From positions 1 to 11,246 of the forward strand of contig JAJPYW010000083.1 of NCBI GenBank assembly GCA_021204715.1: a DNA stretch of 11,246 nucleotides, in the 5' to 3' direction. The stretch comes from Prevotellaceae bacterium (lineage in GTDB: Bacteria; Bacteroidota; Bacteroidia; Bacteroidales; Bacteroidaceae). The translations under genes and the position numbers were made by a program. The notes under the pieces are model-generated. The model was not told the DNA's origin, did no database searches, and saw only the letters and a list, made by a program, of their open reading frames with translations. Below are positions 5,617 through 11,246 of this stretch, one piece after another (position 1 is the stretch's first letter; every line of letters starts with the position of its first letter).

Positions 5617-7161
5617 ATGGCACAAGAAGATGTTTTTAAGAAGTTAGTATCACACTGCAAGGAGTATGGGTTTGTATTTCCCAGCAGCGAGATTTACGAC
5701 GGACTTGGCGCCGTGTACGACTACGGCCAAATGGGTGTGGAGTTGAAAAACAACATCAAGCAGTACTGGTGGCAGAGTATGGTGCTGCTGCACGATAATA
5801 TCGTGGGCATCGACTCGGCTATCTTCATGCACCCCACGATATGGAAAGCAAGCGGACATGTGGACGCGTTCAACGATCCTTTGATCGACAACCGCGACTC
5901 AAAGAAACGCTATCGAGCCGACGTGCTCATCGAAGACCAGATTGCCAAGTACGAGGAGAAGGTGGCCAAAGAGGTGGCCAAGGGTGCCAAGCGCTTCGGC
6001 GAGGCTTTCAACGAGGCACAGTTCCGCGCCACCAACCCGCGCGTGTTGGAGCACCAGGCCAAACGCGACGCTCTGCACGAGCGCTATGCCAAAGCCATGA
6101 ATGCCGGTCCCGACTTGGACGAGCTGCGTCAGATAATCTTGGACGAGGAGATTGTCTGCCCCATCAGCGGCACGAAGAACTGGACGGAGGTGCGGCAGTT
6201 CAACCTGATGTTCTCCACCGAAATGGGTTCTACATCTGAAGGTTCCATGCGCGTGTACCTGCGGCCCGAAACAGCGCAAGGCATCTTCGTGAACTACTTG
6301 AACGTGCAGAAGACGGGGCGCATGAAGGTGCCCTTCGGCATCGCGCAGATAGGCAAGGCCTTCCGCAACGAGATTGTGGCGCGGCAATTCATCTTCCGCA
6401 TGCGCGAGTTCGAGCAGATGGAGATGCAATTCTTCGTAAAGCCCGGCACAGAATTGGAGTGGTTCAAGCGTTGGAAACAGACGCGCCTGCAATGGCACAA
6501 GGCTTTGGGCTTCGGCGACGACCATTACCGCTTCCACGACCACGAGAAGTTGGCCCACTATGCCAACGCCGCCACCGACATCGAGTTCCTCATGCCCTTC
6601 GGCTTCAAGGAGGTGGAAGGCATCCACAGCCGCACCAACTTCGACTTGTCGCAGCACGAGAAGTACTCCGGCAAGAGCATCAAGTACTTCGATCCCGATA
6701 CAAACGAACGCTACACGCCCTTTGTCATCGAGACCAGTATCGGCGTGGACCGCATGTTCCTCAGCGTTATGTCAGCCTCTTACTGTGAGGAGCAGCTGCC
6801 CGACGGCGAGACGCGCGTGGTATTGCGTCTGCCGGCGGCGTTGGCTCCCGTGAAGTTGGCCGTGCTGCCGCTTGTGAAGAAAGACGGGCTGCCCGAGAAG
6901 GCACGTGCCATTGTGGACGACTTGAAGTTCCACTTCCCTTGCCAGTACGACGAGAAAGACTCCATCGGCAAGCGCTACCGCCGTCAAGATGCCATCGGCA
7001 CGCCCTACTGCCTCACGGTGGACCACCAATCGTTGGAAGACAATACCGTGACCTTGCGCGACCGCGACTCCATGACACAAGAGCGCGTGGCCATTACACA
7101 GTTGCCCGGCATCATTGCCGACCGTGTAAGCATCACCTCGCTGCTGAAGAGATTGGTGTAA
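5617..7161 (+). CDS. glyQS: Glycyl-tRNA synthetase, single-chain (alpha2) type
   Basis: Charges tRNA-Gly with glycine in the cytoplasm; essential for translation. At 514 residues it is the homodimeric class II type found in eukaryotes, archaea and some bacteria, not the two-subunit alpha2beta2 enzyme. Visible class II features are EIYDGLGAVYDYG near residues 25-37, the RPETAQG loop at 216-222, motif 2 with FRNEI at 249-253 followed by REFEQMEMQFF, and motif 3 with IGVDR at 375-379. The anticodon-binding domain occupies about 405-514. A TTG three codons earlier (5608) is in frame, but ATG 5617 (MAQEDVFKKL) fits the family start and is preferred. The gene is complete and has its own promoter and long leader. 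No second gene follows in the same transcript and ssrA comes next. The gene is also called glyS. Confidence 0.97.
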   Translation: MAQEDVFKKLVSHCKEYGFVFPSSEIYDGLGAVYDYGQMGVELKNNIKQYWWQSMVLLHDNIVGIDSAIFMHPTIWKASGHVDAFNDPLIDNRDSKKRYRADVLIEDQIAKYEEKVAKEVAKGAKRFGEAFNEAQFRATNPRVLEHQAKRDALHERYAKAMNAGPDLDELRQIILDEEIVCPISGTKNWTEVRQFNLMFSTEMGSTSEGSMRVYLRPETAQGIFVNYLNVQKTGRMKVPFGIAQIGKAFRNEIVARQFIFRMREFEQMEMQFFVKPGTELEWFKRWKQTRLQWHKALGFGDDHYRFHDHEKLAHYANAATDIEFLMPFGFKEVEGIHSRTNFDLSQHEKYSGKSIKYFDPDTNERYTPFVIETSIGVDRMFLSVMSASYCEEQLPDGETRVVLRLPAALAPVKLAVLPLVKKDGLPEKARAIVDDLKFHFPCQYDEKDSIGKRYRRQDAIGTPYCLTVDHQSLEDNTVTLRDRDSMTQERVAITQLPGIIADRVSITSLLKRLV

Positions 7162-7251
7162 GCCATTCGCGACAACCCTGTTTCAAGCGGCGGAAATCCG
7201 AAGCCTTTCCCACATTATTCCGGCTATTTCATTAATTCCACGCATGCAGCG

Positions 7252-7281
7252 TTGGAATTCCACAAATAATTGCTACCTTTG
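7252..7281 (+). promoter_or_regulatory. Promoter of ssrA with overlapping palindrome
   Basis: TTG at 7252-7254, a 19-base spacer and TACCTTTG at 7274-7281 fit the Bacteroidetes consensus well. The perfect palindrome TGGAATTCCA (7253-7262) overlaps the -33 element, and AATTCCAC occurs twice 22 bases apart (7234-7241, 7256-7263). The start of transcription would lie shortly upstream of the mature tmRNA 5' end. Confidence 0.65.
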
Positions 7282-7324
7282 CGGCGAAGTAGATGAAGCG
7301 ACATCCACTTCGCCACAATTTTAT

Positions 7325-7720
7325 GGGCTTGACTGGATTTGACAGCGGGCAGAGATGGTGGGTAAGCATGCAGTGCCTCGTGTACCGGCACTTTAATCAC
7401 AGTACTCGAAATTTTATCTGGCAACGTTAATTACGCTCTCGCTGCTTGATTGAAGTACAGTAGATCAAAGCTCAATCCTTGCACAAGGTGCGGGGACGGG
7501 ACATCACTCGGAAACTGTTGCTCCGAAGTATTCCGGTAAAGTGGTGCAGTAACATCGGGGATAGTCCGCGCGGGCCCCGCCGTGCGGATGAAGACGCAGG
7601 GGATAAGGCAACGGTTGATGGCTTTGGTTCTGCCGTTGCACGAAAACCAAGGCAAAGATAAGCATGTAGAAAGCACGCGGTTTCCCCGTTTGGACGAGGG
7701 TTCGATTCCCTCCAGGTCCA
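7325..7720 (+). ncRNA. ssrA: Transfer-messenger RNA (tmRNA)
   Basis: This is the ribosome-rescue RNA that is charged with alanine and works with SmpB. The 5' end GGGCTTG (7325-7331) pairs with CAGGTCC (7713-7719) to form the acceptor stem, and GACTGGATTTGACA right after it is the conserved tmRNA 5' motif. The T-arm is clear: GAGGG (7696-7700), loop TTCGATT, CCCTC (7708-7712). The discriminator base is A7720 and CCA is not encoded. The internal tag frame lies at 7420-7449. The predicted length of about 396 nt is normal for a one-piece tmRNA. The gene has its own promoter, and a strong terminator follows 70 bases later. Confidence 0.95.
7420..7449 (+). other. tmRNA tag-peptide reading frame
   Basis: The resume codon is GGC at 7420-7422, and the frame ends with TGA at 7447-7449. 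It encodes GNVNYALAA, giving the tag AGNVNYALAA with the charged alanine. The NYALAA end is the usual Bacteroidales degradation signal recognised by ClpXP-type proteases. The preceding residues (GNV) differ from the GEN or GET that I recall in Porphyromonas and Bacteroides. Confidence 0.9.
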
Positions 7721-7790
7721 CAAGTTTTTCTATTTTGGAAAGACTTGCACCTTACTTAAGGTTTTAGCGATATAAGGTTTAAAGTTGAAT

Positions 7791-7826
7791 AACCTTTGAC
7801 GCCTCACGGCGTCAAAGGTTTTTTTT
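7791..7826 (+). terminator. Intrinsic terminator of ssrA
   Basis: AACCTTTGACGCC (7791-7803) pairs perfectly with 7808-7820 around the loop TCAC, followed by eight T residues (7819-7826). The minus-strand reading lacks a T-tract after the stem, so it acts mainly on the plus strand, although the hairpin could also mark the end of the converging minus-strand gene at 7900. Confidence 0.92.
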
Positions 7827-7899
7827 GCCCCCCGCACGCACACTCGGGGCATAGTCCCTTGACCACGCCCCTTGGTCGGCCTACGGCCTCCGAAGTGCC

Positions 7900-8805
7900 T
7901 TATTCACTTGCCCCCTCTTTGTTTCTCTTCCCTTTCGCCCGTTCCACCTTCCTTTCCGCCTTTTTCTTCTTCAGTTCCGCTATCCTCTGCCTCTTTTGCG
8001 CCAACATCAGCCTCTTCTGCTCCTTGCGCTTGGCCATCCTTCTCTTGGCCGCGGCTTTTCTGCGCTTGGCCCTCACCTTTTCCAAGCGCGCCTCTTCCTT
8101 CTCCTTTACTTGCTTGATAATGGTCTCCACGTTCTCCCGGGTAACGGCAGGATTTACGTCTTTCGTACTCTCGGCCAACTCCCTGTCTAAAAGACCGGCC
8201 ATGTCCACCGTGTTCGTCCAGACGGTTTGACGCACGCGGAACTCCTTTATCTCTTCCGGGACGAAAGGCAGCAGCGCCCGGTAAAAATCAACGCTTGTCA
8301 CCACCTTCCTCGTCACGGCGGGTTCGGTAAGGTACATGGTGCCCATGATGCGGTAAATCACGTCTTGCTTGGTCCGGCACAAGCCCGCCTTGTAGATGAA
8401 CTTGCGCAGCCGCTCCACGTTGGGCACGTAGCGGAACAGCTGCAACTCCTCAGGCGTCAAGTCGGCCAGCTGATAGTGCCACCACTTCGGGCAGCCCGCC
8501 TCTTGTCCGCAGCACTTCACCACCTGCTCCACGTGCTTGTTCAAGGAGGCTGTCAACTCCTCCCGGCTCTGTTTGCAGGGCAGCGCGTCTTTGATGAGTT
8601 CCATGTAGAGACGCCCTACCGCTTCCACGTTCTGTTCGCGTCCTCTCACAATGATTTCGCACCTTGCGGCTTCATCCTCGCGCTTTGTCACTTCATCCTC
8701 GCGCCTTGTCAGTTCCTGCTCGCGCCTTGTCACTTCATCTTCACGCTTTTTTACATTAACCTCACGCGTCGAAAAATCTACCGTTTTCATCTCATTTTCA
8801 TTCAT
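7900..8805 (-). CDS. Unrecognised coiled-coil protein with N-terminal heptad repeats
   Basis: I do not recognise this 301-residue protein. Residues 13-47 are five consecutive seven-residue units of the type REDEVTR (for example KREDEVT 20-26, RREQELT 27-33, RREDEVT 34-40), predicting a charged coiled coil. Residues about 55-205 look globular, with many Leu and aromatic residues and six cysteines in the whole chain (49, 77, 98, 99, 105, 143); the cluster KCCGQEAGCPKW at 97-108 might bind metal or form disulphides. Residues 230-301 are an extremely Lys/Arg/Glu-rich helix, a possible nucleic-acid-binding or second coiled-coil segment. There is no signal peptide or membrane segment, so it is probably cytoplasmic. 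It is divergent from the BT4734/VirE-type gene at 9130 and converges on ssrA. The start at 8805 is preceded by AT-rich sequence; Met6 (8790) is an alternative. The opposite-strand frame at 8227-8820 is judged a shadow. Confidence 0.75.
   Translation of the reverse strand: MNENEMKTVDFSTREVNVKKREDEVTRREQELTRREDEVTKREDEAARCEIIVRGREQNVEAVGRLYMELIKDALPCKQSREELTASLNKHVEQVVKCCGQEAGCPKWWHYQLADLTPEELQLFRYVPNVERLRKFIYKAGLCRTKQDVIYRIMGTMYLTEPAVTRKVVTSVDFYRALLPFVPEEIKEFRVRQTVWTNTVDMAGLLDRELAESTKDVNPAVTRENVETIIKQVKEKEEARLEKVRAKRRKAAAKRRMAKRKEQKRLMLAQKRQRIAELKKKKAERKVERAKGKRNKEGASE
8665..8769 (-). repeat. 21-bp coding tandem repeat, five units
   Basis: Five 21-bp units encode the heptads at residues 13-47 of the coiled-coil protein. 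The central units are close at DNA level (plus-strand CTTGTCACTTCATCCTCGCGC and near copies), implying fairly recent slippage expansion. Unit number could vary between strains and alter coiled-coil length without shifting the frame. Confidence 0.8.
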
Positions 8806-9129
8806 AATGCTAATTTTTAGTTACTTACGTGCGTGGCACCGTGCCACGACCAATATATAAAACGCACAAAGGAAGAAATTGTTTTCTATAACGTGAGATA
8901 GTAGCGAGATAGTGGTGTTACAATGATTTTACTTGTATTTTTTTCGCTACCTTAGCATCCAAGTTGAACCGGTTGATGTAGAGCGGCAATAGCCGCGGGC
9001 GCGTCAAGAAGAGAATCAAGGAAAATTGAAGTGAATCTAAATCTACAATAACCATTGGGCTGCAAGACCTGATAAATACGCATAATTAATCATCATTTAT
9101 CAATTAATAACAACTAACCTAACTACACA
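8806..9129. promoter_or_regulatory. Divergent control region between the coiled-coil and VirE-type genes
   Basis: On the minus strand TTCCTTTG (8874-8867) resembles a -7 element for the gene at 8805. On the plus strand TACCTTAG (8948-8955) resembles one for the gene at 9130, leaving about 170 nt of leader. Both have one mismatch and poor -33 elements. Between them GAGATAGT occurs twice exactly 11 bases apart (8895-8902, 8906-8913), one helical turn, as expected for binding sites on one DNA face. Downstream lie AACCGGTT (8967-8974) and a small GCGGC/GCCGC hairpin (8983-8996). The start at 9130 has an AT-rich lead-in. Promoter calls are tentative. Confidence 0.4.
8832..8848. promoter_or_regulatory. 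Perfect dyad CGTGGCAC-C-GTGCCACG
   Basis: Eight-base arms mirror each other around one central base. The dyad lies 27-43 bases ahead of the minus-strand gene start and about 12-28 bases into its predicted transcript. It could be a repressor operator or, as a seven-pair stem with three-base loop, an mRNA hairpin near the start codon. The regulator is unknown. Confidence 0.5.
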
Positions 9130-11246
9130 ATGAACTTATCTGTTTTATGCAGGTTCCAAAACCTCAGGAGCACCACGTTCAATTCCATGACATGGGAGGA
9201 GTTCCACCGTGAACTCACGAGTGACAAACACAAAAGGGTGACTGAAAGCTACCGCGCCACGCTGCGCGAGCTCTCGGCGTTGGAAGCCAAGCCGCAGCCC
9301 GACGCCGACTACTTGGCTTCTTGCAAGCGGCTGAAAAGCGAGTACAAAACGAACCAGCCGGCGGTGGTGGCTTCGTGCACGCTTGAAGGCGGACGCAAGG
9401 AAGAGAACGTTACGGGCTACACCGGCGTCATTATGGTGGACATCGACTCCCTTCCCAAAGACCTCTTCAAGGACGTGTTGCAGCGCGTCAAAGACGATCC
9501 CCGCAGCCTGTTGGTGCACACCACGCTGTCAGGCATGGGCATCCGGGTGTTCAGCCGCATGGAAGGCGACGTATCGTCAACCAACTTCAACGCCTGCTGG
9601 AAAGCGGTGAACGACCATTACGCGCGGTTGGCAGGTGTCAAGATTGACGAGAGCTGTAAGAATCCTACCCGTATGTCGGTCATCTGCCGGGAGCCCGCCG
9701 CCCTCTTCCGCCCCGACGCAGACGCCTTTCCCATGCCGGAAGTGAAGGCGAAGAAAGAAGAAAAGAAGAAGGCGGGAAGGCCTGCGGGTACCCGCCAAAG
9801 CCTCACGCCCGAGCGTGTGGAAAGCACCGTGTACCGGCTCTTGGAGAAAGAGGGCGCCCGCTACGAGGCGGGCAGGCACAACGACTACATTCACCGCGCC
9901 CTCACGCTAATGAACCGCCTCGGCGTGGACGAAGCGGATGCCACCCGCTGGGCGTTGCAGGCCTTTGCCGACGCCGACGCGCCGGACAACAACGTGGCCG
10001 CCATTGCCCGTTCATGTTACCGGCACAGCGAGACGCACGGCAACCTTGCGCTGTCCAAGTGCCGCTCCATGCTGCGCAGCGGCGAACAGCGGCAGAAAAC
10101 GCGCGTGTCCCTGCACGAGATGGAGGCGTTCCTCGAGAGCAACTGCCGCCTGCGCCACAACCTGTTCACCCACCAGATAGAGGTGCGCTTGGACGCCTCG
10201 TTCGCCCAAAAGTGGGAGTACACCCTTACTGAAGGGCAGGACGCGGCCTGTGGCGACACCGGCGCCACAGGCTGGCAACGCCTCACCGACCGTGTGGAAA
10301 ACTCCCTGTGGCGCGCCATGGTGCACGAGGGCATTCTGTGCGACCAGCACGCCCTGCGCTCGCTGCTCACAAGTAACTTCGTGCCCCCGTTCAACCCTCT
10401 GAAATCTTACCTTGACTCGCTGCCACGGTGGGATAGAACCACCGATTACATCGGCACTTTGGCAGGCATGGTGCATTGTAAATGTTGTGACAACGCCACC
10501 TTCGCCGACTACTTCCGCCGCTGGTTGGTGGGCATGGTGGCCGCAGCCTTGGACGAGAAGGTGGTGAACCACAATATCCTCGTGCTCTTGGGGCCCCAAG
10601 GCTCCTTCAAGAGCAGCTTCATGGAGAACCTGCTGCCCCCGGAGTTGCGCCATTACTACACCGTCAAGACCAACTCCCAGCGGCTCACCAAGGACGACGC
10701 CTTCACCATCACCGAGAACTTGCTTGTGAACTTGGAGGAGATAGACACCATGACACGCCCCGAGATGAACCAGCTCAAGGCGCTCACCACCGTGACCTAC
10801 ATCAACGAGCGCCCCGCCTACGCCCACTACAAGGTGCGCCTGCCCCACATCGCCTCCTTCTGCGCCACAGGCAACAACCTGCAGTTCTTGACCGACGACA
10901 CCGGCAACCGCCGCTGGCTCGCTTTCGAGGTGGAACGCATAGACAACCCGTGGACGCACCCCATAAACTACGCCGGCGTCTACGCGCAGGCCAAAGTGCT
11001 CCTTGACGACGGCTTCGAGTACTGGATAGACCTTGCCGGCGTGGAGAAACTCAACCGCCGCAACCGCCGTTTCGAGGAGGAGAACACCGCCCGCAACCTC
11101 GTGCTGGCCTATTACCGCAAGCCGGCCGAGGGCGAGCAGGGCAAGTACCTGAACACGGCGCAGATTATGTTGCGCTTCGGGGGAGGCATCCGGATGGGCA
11201 AGAGCCTGTTGGTGCGTGTGGGTATGGAGGTGGGCTTTCAGGAGGG
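9130..11246 (+). CDS. BT4734/VirE-type primase-helicase-like protein, 3' end outside window
   Basis: At least 705 residues, open to the window end. The N-terminal part (about 1-170) matches the BT4734-like/VirE N-terminal domain. VIMVDID (100-106, with D104 and D106) and LSGMGIR (133-139) resemble the catalytic Asp pair and the following Ser/Gly motif of archaeo-eukaryotic-type primases; this link is inference. A Lys/Glu-rich linker with GRPAG (204-222) follows. The C-terminal half is a VirE/VapE-type P-loop ATPase: Walker A GPQGSFKSS (488-496), LVNLEEID near 531-539 as Walker B, and CATGNNLQFL then DDTGNRRW (578-596) as the sensor and arginine-finger region. The last segment (VLAYYRKP onward) may be the start of a DUF3874-type winged-helix tail. 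Such proteins serve replication initiation in phages, satellites and Bacteroidales islands. It is probably cytoplasmic, and its start follows a long AT-rich leader. Biological role here is unknown. Confidence 0.85.
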   Translation, partial: MNLSVLCRFQNLRSTTFNSMTWEEFHRELTSDKHKRVTESYRATLRELSALEAKPQPDADYLASCKRLKSEYKTNQPAVVASCTLEGGRKEENVTGYTGVIMVDIDSLPKDLFKDVLQRVKDDPRSLLVHTTLSGMGIRVFSRMEGDVSSTNFNACWKAVNDHYARLAGVKIDESCKNPTRMSVICREPAALFRPDADAFPMPEVKAKKEEKKKAGRPAGTRQSLTPERVESTVYRLLEKEGARYEAGRHNDYIHRALTLMNRLGVDEADATRWALQAFADADAPDNNVAAIARSCYRHSETHGNLALSKCRSMLRSGEQRQKTRVSLHEMEAFLESNCRLRHNLFTHQIEVRLDASFAQKWEYTLTEGQDAACGDTGATGWQRLTDRVENSLWRAMVHEGILCDQHALRSLLTSNFVPPFNPLKSYLDSLPRWDRTTDYIGTLAGMVHCKCCDNATFADYFRRWLVGMVAAALDEKVVNHNILVLLGPQGSFKSSFMENLLPPELRHYYTVKTNSQRLTKDDAFTITENLLVNLEEIDTMTRPEMNQLKALTTVTYINERPAYAHYKVRLPHIASFCATGNNLQFLTDDTGNRRWLAFEVERIDNPWTHPINYAGVYAQAKVLLDDGFEYWIDLAGVEKLNRRNRRFEEENTARNLVLAYYRKPAEGEQGKYLNTAQIMLRFGGGIRMGKSLLVRVGMEVGFQE

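Noticed and set aside
5899..6657. 252-residue minus-strand frame inside glyQS
   Set aside because: Antisense shadow of a highly conserved synthetase gene.
7431..7721. Minus-strand frame beginning MDLEGIEPSSKRG across ssrA
   Set aside because: This lies opposite the tmRNA tRNA-like end and is the familiar false protein predicted antisense to tRNA/tmRNA genes.
8227..8820. 197-residue plus-strand frame opposite the coiled-coil gene
   Set aside because: Low-complexity C-terminus mirrors the 21-bp repeat, and the minus-strand frame is longer, with coherent coiled-coil and globular segments.
10012..10959. 315-residue minus-strand frame inside the VirE-type gene
   Set aside because: Antisense shadow; the plus frame has Walker A and the other ATPase motifs across this stretch.

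Overview
The window looks like a chromosomal segment of a Bacteroidales bacterium (Bacteroides/Prevotella-like, moderately high GC in genes). The clues are promoters of the Bacteroidetes type (TTTG about 19-20 bases ahead of TAnnTTTG), a tmRNA whose tag ends in NYALAA, a single-chain eukaryote-like glycyl-tRNA synthetase, a Bacteroidales HU-related protein, a BT4734/VirE-type replication protein, and a secreted family 2 glycoside hydrolase beside a galactanase remnant.

Layout. 1-1006: no convincing gene. It holds a strong hairpin (16-51), an AT-rich stretch with two dyads, a good promoter (537-566), a short leader ORF running into an intrinsic terminator (601-643), and a GC-rich foldable segment (701-842). 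Together these make a leader of about 430 nt for the HU-related DNA-binding protein at 1007-1567. 1832-2345: a well-formed promoter followed by a GH53 endo-beta-1,4-galactanase pseudogene that has lost its signal-peptide start and its catalytic middle. 2391-2667: a degenerate 23-bp tandem repeat array, ten direct units plus one inverted unit at the upstream edge. 2711-5188: intact secreted GH2 beta-galactosidase-type enzyme. The last three look like the remains of a galactan-degrading locus.

5380-7161: glyQS, with its own promoter and a leader of about 200 nt that also carries a 23-bp-period repeat (5471-5562). 7252-7826: ssrA (tmRNA) with promoter, tag AGNVNYALAA and a textbook terminator.

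7900-11246: an accessory-looking module. A 301-residue unrecognised coiled-coil protein on the minus strand, built on a seven-residue repeat at its N-terminus, is divergent from a BT4734-N/VirE-type primase-helicase-like protein that runs off the window end. Between them lies a 324-bp control region with a perfect dyad and an 11-bp-spaced direct repeat. No integrase, transposase, CRISPR array or tRNA gene was seen.

Most notable non-coding signals: the two 23-bp-period repeat arrays ahead of the GH2 and glyQS genes, the structured leader of the HU-like gene, and the decayed GH53 gene with a surviving promoter.
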